A DNA stretch of 29,633 bases. Origin: Candidatus Omnitrophota bacterium. GTDB taxonomy: Bacteria > Omnitrophota > Gorgyraeia > B26-G9. Where the stretch lies: contig JAKLQT010000088.1 of assembly GCA_022013205.1 (NCBI GenBank), positions 1 through 29,633 on the forward strand, read 5' to 3'. The notes beneath the pieces were generated by a model, which was not told the origin of the DNA, made no database searches, and worked only from the letters and a program-made list of their open reading frames with translations. This document shows, in pieces, positions 15,310 to 23,523 of the stretch (positions are counted from its first letter, which is position 1; every line of letters starts with the position of its first letter). The position numbers were made by a program, and so were the translations under genes.

Positions 15310-16232
15310 TGTTCAGCTTGTCTACATCCTGGAATTGGGCAAAACATAAAAACGGACGTGATTTAATAGAGGAAATCAGGGGCCTGGGCTTTCAAAGTTT
15401 AGAGCTGGGTTTTTCCTTGTCCGAGAACATGATAGATGATATTACCAAAATCAGCCGGCGTAATTCTTTAAAAATTTCCAGTGTGCATAATTTCTGTCCC
15501 GTACCAAAGGGGTATGCAGCAGACGGGTTTCTTCCTGATACATTCTCATTATCGAGCCTTGATGAGCACCAGAGGAAAAAGGCTGTTGATTTAACGCTTA
15601 ATTCAATGGAGCTGGCAAAAAAAGTGAATGCGGGTGCGCTCATAATTCATGCGGGAAGGGTGGATATACCTTCGCGCACTAAAGACCTTATTAAAATGTA
15701 TAAGCAAGGTGAAAAAAATAAACCCGGTTATATGGAATTTCTCAGCAATATTAAATTAGTTCGCGAGCAAAACAAGGCACTTTATATATCGGCTGTTAAA
15801 CGCTCGCTTACGCAATTGATCAAAAGGGCCGGCGTCCTGGATTTAATGCTTTGCGTTGAAAACCGCTATTACTCGCGTGAAATCCCCTCGATAACAGAGA
15901 TCGGGGAATTTATTGAGGAATTCTCAGGATGTAAAAATCTCGGTTATTGGCATGATGTCGGACACGCGCAGGTCAATGATAATCTGGGATTGGAAAAACA
16001 TTCGGCATTCCTTGAGAGATACCATCAGTACATGGTCGGCATGCATATTCACGACGTAGACGGAGGCCAGGATCACCTGGCCCCGGGCACGGGGAATTTT
16101 GATTTTACCAGCTTGAAACCTTATCTGAAAAGGAATACAATAAAGGTGCTGGAAATCCATCAGCCGGCTACTGCTGAACAGATCAAAGCAGCGGTATGTT
16201 ATTTAAATGATATGGGCCTTGATAACAATTAA
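15309..16232 (+). CDS. sugar phosphate isomerase/epimerase-like TIM-barrel protein
   Basis: Xylose-isomerase-like (AP endonuclease 2 superfamily) barrel of 307 residues; the substrate is unknown. Predicted metal ligands of this fold are visible: Glu184 (CVENR), Asp216 and His219 (WHDVGHA), His246/His248 with Asp249 (GMHIHDVDG), and Glu282 (LEIHQP). His60 (SSVHNF) and His114 (IIHAGR) are also in place. The segment DHLAPGTGNFDF (255-266) is typical of epimerases of this family. ATG 15309 overlaps the M16 stop, and the Memo-family gene follows 14 nt later, so the three are probably one operon. An endonuclease IV activity is less likely, as its fuller set of zinc ligands was not recognised. Confidence 0.82.
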   Translation: MFSLSTSWNWAKHKNGRDLIEEIRGLGFQSLELGFSLSENMIDDITKISRRNSLKISSVHNFCPVPKGYAADGFLPDTFSLSSLDEHQRKKAVDLTLNSMELAKKVNAGALIIHAGRVDIPSRTKDLIKMYKQGEKNKPGYMEFLSNIKLVREQNKALYISAVKRSLTQLIKRAGVLDLMLCVENRYYSREIPSITEIGEFIEEFSGCKNLGYWHDVGHAQVNDNLGLEKHSAFLERYHQYMVGMHIHDVDGGQDHLAPGTGNFDFTSLKPYLKRNTIKVLEIHQPATAEQIKAAVCYLNDMGLDNN

Positions 16233-16246
16233 GAGTGAGGTTTATT

Positions 16247-17056
16247 ATGATCAGAAAAACAGTTTGGGCGGGGCCGAGAAATTTTTATCCGGATAAACCT
16301 GAGATCTTAAAAAAAACTATCGAAGGTTTTATTGATACCGCGCAAAAGAAAGAAGAATGTAAGGCTGTTTTGATGCCTCACGCGGGTTATTTCTATTCAG
16401 GAATTGTAGCCGGGAAGACGATCTCATGTGTGAATATTCCGGATACTATAATCATCCTGGCACCTAACCATACCGGATTGGGCTCTCCCTACAGTATACT
16501 GAGTAAAGGCTCCTGGGAGACACCGTTCGGCAATATCAGCATCCAGGAGGAATTAGCAGCCATATTGCTTGAAAACTCTGAGTTTTTCAGACAAGATGAA
16601 GCTCCGCATATAAAAGAACACGCGATTGAGGTAGAGGTTCCTTTTCTGCAATATTTTAATAAGAATATTTCTATTGTGCCTGTGATTATCTCCGACTTTG
16701 GCCTGAATAATTATAGAAGAGCCGGAGGGGAAATCGCAAGCGCCGTAAAAAAATTCGCAAAACCCGTACTTATTGTTATCAGTTCGGACATGACACATTA
16801 TGAATCACATGAAAGCGCAAAAGAAAAAGACCAATATGTTATCGAGGCGATCAAGGAACTCGATGTTGAAAAATTGTATAAAAGAGTACATGCGAACAAA
16901 ATCTCTATGTGCGGCTGCGCTCCGGCATGTGTGGGTATTTCAGCTGTAAAAAAACTCGGGGCACAGGAAGCACGGCTGATCGATTATCAGACAAGCGGCG
17001 ATACTTCCGGTGATTTTTCCAGTGTTGTTGGATATGCAGGCTTAATTATCAAATAA
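16247..17056 (+). CDS. Memo family protein (AmmeMemoRadiSam system protein B)
   Basis: Member of the MEMO1 family, related to extradiol dioxygenases; its bacterial role is not established. The ATG at 16247 is preferred (gagg 6 nt upstream) over GTG 16235, giving 269 residues. Conserved residues visible are His45 (MPHAGY), His75 (PNHTG), EHAIEVEVPFLQ (124-135), SSDMTHY (179-185; His184) and the Cys-rich CGCAPACVG (222-230). These correspond to the His/His/Cys metal or redox pocket of the family. In many bacteria the gene sits beside AMMECR1 and a radical-SAM gene; neither is next to it here. It is the last gene of the rpsU run and is followed by a repeat element. Confidence 0.9.
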   Translation: MIRKTVWAGPRNFYPDKPEILKKTIEGFIDTAQKKEECKAVLMPHAGYFYSGIVAGKTISCVNIPDTIIILAPNHTGLGSPYSILSKGSWETPFGNISIQEELAAILLENSEFFRQDEAPHIKEHAIEVEVPFLQYFNKNISIVPVIISDFGLNNYRRAGGEIASAVKKFAKPVLIVISSDMTHYESHESAKEKDQYVIEAIKELDVEKLYKRVHANKISMCGCAPACVGISAVKKLGAQEARLIDYQTSGDTSGDFSSVVGYAGLIIK

Positions 17057-17080
17057 AGCATAAAAGGATATGAAAGAATT

Positions 17081-17245
17081 TACCACAGAGCGCACAGAGG
17101 ACACAGAGAGTAATAATGCCTACAGATAAAGAAAAGAGAATAATATGCTCAGGCCGCTGCTGAGCATAGCAATTTTTCGAGTGTTTGGAGTTTTTCGTTG
17201 TAAAAAATAGAAACTCCGTGAGCTCTGTGAACTCTGTGGTGAATA
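17081..17245. repeat. inverted-repeat element with CACAGAG triplets
   Basis: The left arm (about 17082-17108) has three NNCACAGAG units at period 9. The right arm (about 17215-17241) is its inverted counterpart (CTCCGTG, CTCTGTG, CTCTGTG). Over 27 bp the arms match at 22 positions. The roughly 105-nt interior holds a perfect 9-bp hairpin, tatgctcag 17144-17152 and ctgagcata 17160-17168, with a 7-nt loop. It fills most of the 237-nt gap between the Memo gene and the DUF1844 gene. It has no coding potential that I trust, and the function is unknown. Confidence 0.85.
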
Positions 17246-17293
17246 TTTTATTTGTATTTTTAACAATACGAGCCGCACTTTAAGGAGGATATT

Positions 17294-17680
17294 ATGAACG
17301 AAAAAAAGGTAGACGAAAGCTGGAAAGAAAAAGTCGCGCAGGAACAGCAGGCATCTGCGCAGGAAGAAGATGTTGAGAATAATACGCATGCTTGCGCGAA
17401 AGATGTCAAAAAAGAGGAGGAAGCATTTGAAATGCCTCCTGTTAATTTTAACCTGTTTATCAGCAGCCTCAGTATGCAGGCTTTAATGGCGTTGGGTGAG
17501 ATCGAAAATCCAATAAGTAATAAGAAAGACAAGCAGCTGCCGCAGGCAAAATACCTTATTGATACAATAGAAATGCTGCAGGTAAAAACAAAGGGCAATT
17601 TAGACGCGCAGGAAGCCGATATGATTGAGACTATATTATATGAGCTGAGAATGAAATATATAGCTTTGACAAAAGATTAA
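17294..17680 (+). CDS. DUF1844 domain protein
   Basis: Small cytoplasmic protein of unknown function, 128 residues. The first 45 residues are highly charged and Glu/Lys/Gln-rich, probably disordered. Residues about 48-125 form the DUF1844 helical domain (PPVNFNLFISSLSMQALMALGEIENP, then QAKYLIDTIEMLQVKTKGNL). The ATG is fixed by taaggagg 6 nt upstream. It ends 58 nt before recA, and the recA promoter lies in that gap. No signal peptide or catalytic motif is seen. Confidence 0.9.
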   Translation: MNEKKVDESWKEKVAQEQQASAQEEDVENNTHACAKDVKKEEEAFEMPPVNFNLFISSLSMQALMALGEIENPISNKKDKQLPQAKYLIDTIEMLQVKTKGNLDAQEADMIETILYELRMKYIALTKD

Positions 17681-17688
17681 ATAACCAG

Positions 17689-17717
17689 TTGAAAAATAAG
17701 GATGTTATCAATATAAT
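17689..17717 (+). promoter_or_regulatory. sigma-70 promoter for recA
   Basis: TTGAAA (17689-17694; 5 of 6), a 17-nt spacer and a perfect TATAAT (17712-17717). The ribosome site aaggagg (17728-17734) and ATG (17739) follow closely, leaving a leader of only about 15 nt. I see no palindrome around it resembling a known LexA box. Confidence 0.85.
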
Positions 17718-17738
17718 AGGTAAACTAAGGAGGTAAAA

Positions 17739-18770
17739 ATGCAGAAGAAAAATGATAAAAATGAAGACCAAAATAAGAATCAGGAAAGCACGGCAAAATC
17801 AAAGGCGCTGGAGCTTGCTCTTATGCATATTGAAAAGCAATTCGGCAAGGGCTCAATTATGAAGCTGGGGCAGGACACTAAATTAAATGTGGCAGTCATC
17901 CCCACCGGGGCATTAAGCCTTGACATTGCCTTGGGTGTCGGCGGTTTGCCCAGAGGCCGCATTATTGAAGTTTATGGGCCTGAAGCAAGCGGTAAGACAA
18001 CTTTATCTTTAAGCGCGGCAGCGCAGGCCCAGAAAATGGGCGGGGTTGCGGCTTTTATTGACGCGGAACATGCCTTTGACCCTGCTTACGCAAAAAAACT
18101 TGGATTAAATCTTGATGACTTGCTTATCTCTCAACCTGATACTGGAGAGCAGGCACTGGAAATCGCGGAAACACTTGTAAGGAGTAATGCTGTTGACATA
18201 ATCATTATTGATTCAGTGGCAGCCTTAACGCCAAGAGCGGAGATAGAAGGAGATATGGGTGATTCGCATATGGGGCTGCACGCGAGATTAATGTCGCAGG
18301 CCTTAAGAAAATTAACAGGCGCTATATCAAAATCTAAAACATGCGTTGTTTTTATAAACCAGATACGCATGAAAATCGGCGTAATGTTCGGAAATCCGGA
18401 AACAACTACCGGCGGAAACGCCTTGAAATTTTACGCCTCAGTTCGCCTGGATATAAGAAGGATTGAAACCTTAAAAACTCAGGACAGTGTTGTCGGTTCA
18501 CGCGTGCGTGTCAAAGTGGTTAAAAATAAAGTTGCCGCGCCTTTTAAACAGGCTGAATTTGATATTATGTACTCAGAAGGGATATCCAAAGAATCAAACC
18601 TGCTTGAACTGGGTATCCAACAGGGATTAATTCTTAAATCCGGCGCCTGGTTTACCAGCGGCGAAGAAAAACTCGGGCAAGGCAAAGAAAATGCCAAGGA
18701 GTTCTTAAAACAAAATAAGAAGCTGACAACTGAGCTTGAGAAAAAAATCAGGCAGGCACTTAGTTTATAA
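17739..18770 (+). CDS. recA: recombinase RecA
   Basis: ATP-dependent strand-exchange protein for homologous recombination and DNA-damage signalling. The ribosome site taaggagg is 5-6 nt before the ATG. Motifs are KSKALELALMHIEKQFGKGSIMKLG (21-44), the Walker A GPEASGKTT (80-88), the IIIIDSVAAL Walker B strand (about 155-164), the MSQALRKLT and NQIRMKIGVMFGNPETTTGGNALKFYAS region for DNA binding, and the C-terminal domain to residue 343. The N-terminus has about 20 extra hydrophilic Lys/Asn/Gln residues. The C-terminus lacks the long acidic tail of E. coli RecA. The htrA gene starts 26 nt later, with recX beyond it. Confidence 0.98.
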   Translation: MQKKNDKNEDQNKNQESTAKSKALELALMHIEKQFGKGSIMKLGQDTKLNVAVIPTGALSLDIALGVGGLPRGRIIEVYGPEASGKTTLSLSAAAQAQKMGGVAAFIDAEHAFDPAYAKKLGLNLDDLLISQPDTGEQALEIAETLVRSNAVDIIIIDSVAALTPRAEIEGDMGDSHMGLHARLMSQALRKLTGAISKSKTCVVFINQIRMKIGVMFGNPETTTGGNALKFYASVRLDIRRIETLKTQDSVVGSRVRVKVVKNKVAAPFKQAEFDIMYSEGISKESNLLELGIQQGLILKSGAWFTSGEEKLGQGKENAKEFLKQNKKLTTELEKKIRQALSL

Positions 18771-18796
18771 TATACGCTGGGAGGCGGCAATAAGAA

Positions 18797-20326
18797 ATGT
18801 TTAAAAAATCTGACAAATTGATCTGCTTGTTGTTAGTGCTTGTATTTTCGGGTTTAATTACACATCGCGCGATTGCGGCGAATGCTGAACAAAATAATGG
18901 TTCATTACAGCTAATGCTGCAAATAGAGGATGCTGTTTCCAATGCAGCGGAAAGCGCCGGTAACGCGGTTGTGGGAATCAGTACGGAAAGAAATAAGCAG
19001 GTAATGTCTTATTTTAGAAATTATGGGGAGGATTTTCTTAATGAATTCTTCCGGAATTTCTTTTTTGGGGATTCTTCGCAGCGTGAATATAAGCAAATCG
19101 GATTGGGGTCCGGAGTTATTTTTAACAGCGAGGGATACATACTCACAAATGAGCATGTCATAGCCGCAGCGGACAAAATTACCGTAACCCTTGCTGACGG
19201 CCGCCAGTTCATGGCTATATTAAAAGGTTCTGATTACCGGGCTGATCTAGCGCTTATAAAGATTGACGCGGCTGATTTGCCATATGCCGAGTTTGGAGAT
19301 TCCGGCGCGCTTAAAACCGGCCAATGGGCGATTGCAATCGGTAATCCGTTCAGTTTTGCTGTTACCAATCCAAAACCGTCGGTTACTTTGGGTGTAATCA
19401 GTGCCTTAGAGCGTTCTGTGCCGAGTTCCAGCAATATAAACAGGGCTTATCTTGATTTGATTCAGACAGACGCGGCCATAAACCCCGGTAATTCCGGAGG
19501 GCCTTTGCTAAACATACAGGGTGAGGTGATTGGAATAAATGTAGCTATTTTCAGCAGCGGAGGCGGCTCTGAAGGAATTGGTTTTGCTATCCCCATAAAT
19601 GATGCCAAATTAATGCTGGAAGATCTTTTGTGGGGCGAAAAAGTGCTTTACGCATGGGTTGGCATAGTAATTCAGGACATCAACTACGTGCTTTGCGAAC
19701 AATTTGATCTTAAAAAAGCACAGGGGGTGTTGATACTTAAGGTTTTGGAAAACAGCCCGGCAAAAGCGGCAGGATTGCGCGCGCAGGATATCATCTTAAA
19801 GTTTAATTCCGAAAAGGTTGAGAATTCAATTGATTTTATGAAAAAGATCAGCCGTTCAAAGCCAGGTGATATAATAAAACTTAAGATCATCCGGAACTCT
19901 CTGCAGCGCACAATAAGGTTAAAACTCAGCAAGATGCCTAAAGAACTCGATAAGGCACAAATCCAAAATCCTCTAAAAATTAAAAAAGAGATTCCAGAAA
20001 TATACGATCAATCCATACTTTCTGAAAACAGTAAAAAAGCAGCTTCAAAAACTCAGCTTCAAATCTGGCGGGGCATGAAGGTCGCAGAAATAACCAAAGA
20101 ATTTGCCAATAATTTTAAAATTGAGACAGACATTGGTGTTGTCGTTACCAAGGTGATCGCCGGCACTCCGGCTGAAGAAGCAGGGATAAGAGTAAAAGAC
20201 ATTATTACGCAAATAAATACTTATAACGTAGAGACACTTGAAGACTACCTGTTTGCCGTATCAAAGGCTTCAGGTAAGGTGCTCATTAAGACTAACAGAG
20301 CGTACTTAATGATTAAGGATCAATGA
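18797..20326 (+). CDS. DegP/HtrA family periplasmic serine protease
   Basis: A periplasmic quality-control protease and chaperone. A signal peptide (residues 1-28, ...THRAIAA|N) exports it. The trypsin-like domain has the full triad: His120 (TNEHV), Asp150 (RADLALIK) and Ser233 (GNSGGP). Two PDZ domains follow, about 285-375 (GVLILKVLENSPAKAAGLRAQD) and about 415-500 (GVVVTKVIAGTPAEEAGIRVKD). Between them is a hydrophilic linker. Length of 509 is normal. It lies between recA and recX, which more often adjoin each other directly. The ribosome site (gggagg) is about 12 nt from the ATG, a long spacing that may weaken translation. Assignment to DegP, DegQ or DegS cannot be made by eye, though two PDZ domains argue against DegS. 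Confidence 0.94.
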   Translation: MFKKSDKLICLLLVLVFSGLITHRAIAANAEQNNGSLQLMLQIEDAVSNAAESAGNAVVGISTERNKQVMSYFRNYGEDFLNEFFRNFFFGDSSQREYKQIGLGSGVIFNSEGYILTNEHVIAAADKITVTLADGRQFMAILKGSDYRADLALIKIDAADLPYAEFGDSGALKTGQWAIAIGNPFSFAVTNPKPSVTLGVISALERSVPSSSNINRAYLDLIQTDAAINPGNSGGPLLNIQGEVIGINVAIFSSGGGSEGIGFAIPINDAKLMLEDLLWGEKVLYAWVGIVIQDINYVLCEQFDLKKAQGVLILKVLENSPAKAAGLRAQDIILKFNSEKVENSIDFMKKISRSKPGDIIKLKIIRNSLQRTIRLKLSKMPKELDKAQIQNPLKIKKEIPEIYDQSILSENSKKAASKTQLQIWRGMKVAEITKEFANNFKIETDIGVVVTKVIAGTPAEEAGIRVKDIITQINTYNVETLEDYLFAVSKASGKVLIKTNRAYLMIKDQ

Positions 20327-20344
20327 AAGGTTTATTAAAATTCA

Positions 20345-20806
20345 ATGCAAAAGGAATTAGAGGCTGCCCAAATTTTTGCTTTGAGGTTAATAAAGTTCAG
20401 AATGCGCTCAAAGCATGAACTACAGGGCCGTTTAAAAAGAAAACATTTTTCTCAGGAAGTAATAGAACAAGTTCTTGATTTATTGAGCGATTCAGGTTAT
20501 GTTAATGATTTAACCTTCTCTAAGGCATGGGTTAACAGCAGGCTGCAATTTAAACCCCGCAGCAGAAAACTGCTGGCTTATGAGCTGAAAAAAAAAGGAA
20601 TAGAAAACAGTATAATTGAAAAAACACTCACTCAACTATACCTCGAAAAAGAAGAGCAGATAGCCAGGCAGCTGGCTGTTAAAAGGATTTCTAAATTAGA
20701 TGGTTTAACTAAAGAAACTCAAAAAAGGCGCTTGAGCGGTTATCTAGCAAGACGCGGATTTTCCATTGGTGTAACGCTAAAGGTCATAAATGAATTGGTT
20801 GACTGA
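20345..20806 (+). CDS. recX: regulatory protein RecX
   Basis: Small helical protein that binds RecA filaments and modulates their activity. At 153 residues it has the family pattern of repeated three-helix units: IFALRLIKFRMRSKHELQGRL near the start, then GYVNDLTFSKAWVNSR, PRSRKLLAYELKKKGIE and the final SGYLARRGFSIG. The ribosome site is poor (gaaagg about 15 nt upstream). The gene lies 18 nt after the protease and its stop overlaps the alaS start (TGATG). Proximity to recA supports the assignment. Confidence 0.92.
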   Translation: MQKELEAAQIFALRLIKFRMRSKHELQGRLKRKHFSQEVIEQVLDLLSDSGYVNDLTFSKAWVNSRLQFKPRSRKLLAYELKKKGIENSIIEKTLTQLYLEKEEQIARQLAVKRISKLDGLTKETQKRRLSGYLARRGFSIGVTLKVINELVD

Positions 20807-23508
20807 TGAATAGTAATGAAATAAGACAAAAATTCCTGGATTTTTTTGCCGGCTACGGACATGAAATAGTTGATAGCGACTCTCTGATGCCTGCAAACGA
20901 TCAATCTGTTTTGTTCACATCCGCGGGTATGAATCAGTTTAAAGAGCAGTTTATGGGAAATATTACGGACTTCAGAAGAGCTGCCAGTTCACAAAAATGC
21001 ATGAGAACTGCTGATTTGGTAAATGTCGGAAAAAGCCCTACGCATCATACTTTTTTTGAAATGCTCGGCAATTTCTCTTTTGGAGATTATTTTAAGAATG
21101 AGGCCATACAATGGGCATGGGAATTTATTACTGAGGTTTTATTATTGCCCAAAGAAAGGCTCTGGGTTTCAGTGCACCATAGCGATACTGAGGCTTTTAA
21201 TATTTGGCTGGAAATAATTAAAATAAATAAGAGCCGTATTGTTAAGCTTGGGGATGGCGATAATTTCTGGCCTGCCAATGCCCCTAAAGAAGGCCCGAAC
21301 GGCCCTTGCGGCCCGTGTTCTGAAATATTTTTTGACTGGGGTGAAGATAGCGGATGCAAAAGCCCTGAATGCGGCCCGGCTTGCGATTGCGGAAGATTTT
21401 CCGAGATTTGGAATTTAGTTTTTACCCAATATGACCGCCAGCCGGAAGGGTCGCTCACCGCGCTTCCGAGCAAGAATATAGATACCGGCATGGGGCTTGA
21501 ACGCATTGTAAGTGTAATGCAGAATGTGCGCAGCAATTACGAAACAGACCTGTTCGTGCCCATATTGGAGTCTCTTGATAACATATTGCAAAAAGAGGGG
21601 CTGACACCTGCCAATGATTGGTTGATTACAAAAGCAAGGGCAATCGCGGATCATATCAGAGCGGCAGCCTTTGCCATTAGCGATGGTATTATCCCCTCTA
21701 ATGAAGCAAGGGGTTATGTGATCAGAAAGCTTATCCGGCGCTCAATTATATATTTAAAACAGATCGGCGTTAAAAAGCCCCTTTGTTACGGCCTTGTTTA
21801 CAGTATCGGCCTGGTTATGGAAAAGGCTTACCCTGAAATAAAACGCAGGCATGAAACCATCGCCGGCATTATTAAAAAAGAAGAAGAGATGTTCTGGACG
21901 ATATTGAAAGAACGTACTCCTCTGGCTGAAGAAAAATTTAAAATGTTAAAAAACACTGCTCCATCTGCTTCTGGTACTGGGAAAAATGCTGTTCAAGCTG
22001 CTCCTTATAAGGATGATGCTGACTATGAAGCTTTTATCTTATATGACACTTTTGGTGTCCCTCTTGAGGTAAGTAAGGAAATTGCGTACAAATATGGACA
22101 TGTGATTTCTGATGATAAGTTTGAACAATTAATGGAAGAGCAGCGGAAGCGCTCAAGAAGCGCAACGCAGATTTCCAGTGAGATCTTTTCAAAAAGTATT
22201 GGGCAGCTGTTAAAAGGAATTAAGAGCGAATTTGTCGGATTTGATTTACTTGAAGCTGACGCAAAAGTCCTGGCTGTTATTCAAGGAGATGTTTTAGTTG
22301 CTTCGGCCTCTCAGGATGAGCACGCAGATATTGCACTTGATGTAACACCTTTTTATGCCGAGTCCGGAGGACAGATTGGTGACAGAGGTTTTATTAAAAC
22401 TGAAATTGGAGCAGAGCTTACTGTAGAGGCGACGATAAAAGCAGATAATTCTATTTTACACAGGGTGAAGGTCATAAAAGGGGCCATCCAAAAAGGTGAT
22501 AAAGTCAGGGCCTGCGTTATAACAGGGGAACGTGCCGCCACGATGAGAAATCACACGGCAACGCATCTGCTGCAATACGCACTAAGAAGCATACTCGGTG
22601 AAGATGTGGAGCAATCCGGCTCATTTGTAGACTGGGAGAAATTGAGATTTGATTTTAACTACCCAAATCAGCTAAACCCGCAGACAGTGCGGAAAATCGA
22701 GGAACTGGTGAATGCCTGCATCTGGGAAAATATTCCTGTCAAGACTATAGTCATGGATCTCGAACAGGCCAAAAACAACGGAGCATTGGCTTTCTTTGGT
22801 GAGAAATATACCCAAAAGGTGCGTGTACTTTCAATAGGCGATAAGTCAAAGGAGCTTTGTGGTGGAACACACGTTAAGGCCACAGGTGAAATAGGCTGCT
22901 TTAAAATAGTCTCTGAGAGCTCTGTTGCTTCGGGTATTCGCAGAATTGAGGCTATTACAGGAAAAGAGGCTTTTAATACCATTAAGGATAATGAACAGGA
23001 TTTGCTCGATTTATGCCGGATATTTAAGGTCTCCCAGGACAAACTGTTAATTACCGCGCAAAAAGCCGTACAGCAGTTAAAGTCTCTGGAGAAAGAAATA
23101 TCGAAATTAAAAGCCGGCAATATAGCTCATGAGTCTCAAGAATTAATAAAGCAGGCAATAAATGTAAATGGTGTCAGCGTGCTAATAAAGCAATTCAAGG
23201 ATTATGACATGAATGCCTTGCTTAATATTAGCGACTTGATAAGAGCGCAAAAAGATCCGGTAATCTGTGTGCTGGGATCTATAGGCGCAAACAAACCGTT
23301 ACTGCTTGTTGGAATAAGTAAAAGCCTTACGCAAAAAGGCCTGGACGCGGTAAAGATCATAAAGGAGATTACCGAGGTTTGCGGCGGAGGCGGCGGGGGA
23401 AAAAGAGAACTTGCTCAGGCAGGAGCCAAAGATGCTGTTCTTTTACAAAAGGCAATAAAGCAGTCTGCAAAAATAATAGAAGATTATATAAATAACATTA
23501 AAATTTGA
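20806..23508 (+). CDS. alaS: alanine--tRNA ligase
   Basis: Charges tRNA-Ala and edits mischarged Ser and Gly. The catalytic domain begins EIRQKFLDFFAGYGHEIVDSDSL, with LFTSAGMNQFKEQFMG and HHTFFEMLGNFSFGDYFK. The editing domain has the two zinc motifs HTATH (583-587) and CGGTH (685-689). The C-terminal domain ends with a Gly-rich CGGGGGGKRELAQAGAKD. Its 900 residues are slightly longer than E. coli AlaRS; the stretch NTAPSASGTGKNAVQAAPYKDDAD near residues 384-407 is a probable linker insertion. The ATG overlaps the recX stop. The recX-alaS order is a common one. hisD starts 15 nt downstream. Confidence 0.98.
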   Translation: MNSNEIRQKFLDFFAGYGHEIVDSDSLMPANDQSVLFTSAGMNQFKEQFMGNITDFRRAASSQKCMRTADLVNVGKSPTHHTFFEMLGNFSFGDYFKNEAIQWAWEFITEVLLLPKERLWVSVHHSDTEAFNIWLEIIKINKSRIVKLGDGDNFWPANAPKEGPNGPCGPCSEIFFDWGEDSGCKSPECGPACDCGRFSEIWNLVFTQYDRQPEGSLTALPSKNIDTGMGLERIVSVMQNVRSNYETDLFVPILESLDNILQKEGLTPANDWLITKARAIADHIRAAAFAISDGIIPSNEARGYVIRKLIRRSIIYLKQIGVKKPLCYGLVYSIGLVMEKAYPEIKRRHETIAGIIKKEEEMFWTILKERTPLAEEKFKMLKNTAPSASGTGKNAVQAAPYKDDADYEAFILYDTFGVPLEVSKEIAYKYGHVISDDKFEQLMEEQRKRSRSATQISSEIFSKSIGQLLKGIKSEFVGFDLLEADAKVLAVIQGDVLVASASQDEHADIALDVTPFYAESGGQIGDRGFIKTEIGAELTVEATIKADNSILHRVKVIKGAIQKGDKVRACVITGERAATMRNHTATHLLQYALRSILGEDVEQSGSFVDWEKLRFDFNYPNQLNPQTVRKIEELVNACIWENIPVKTIVMDLEQAKNNGALAFFGEKYTQKVRVLSIGDKSKELCGGTHVKATGEIGCFKIVSESSVASGIRRIEAITGKEAFNTIKDNEQDLLDLCRIFKVSQDKLLITAQKAVQQLKSLEKEISKLKAGNIAHESQELIKQAINVNGVSVLIKQFKDYDMNALLNISDLIRAQKDPVICVLGSIGANKPLLLVGISKSLTQKGLDAVKIIKEITEVCGGGGGGKRELAQAGAKDAVLLQKAIKQSAKIIEDYINNIKI

Positions 23509-23523
23509 GGGATGAGGTAAAGA

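Noticed and set aside
17081..17110. CRISPR-like repeats (three CACAGAG units)
   Set aside because: Units are 7 bp at a 9-bp period with no room for spacers, and no cas gene is present.
17681..17738. LexA (SOS) operator at the recA promoter
   Set aside because: No inverted repeat matching a known LexA box was found around 17689-17738.
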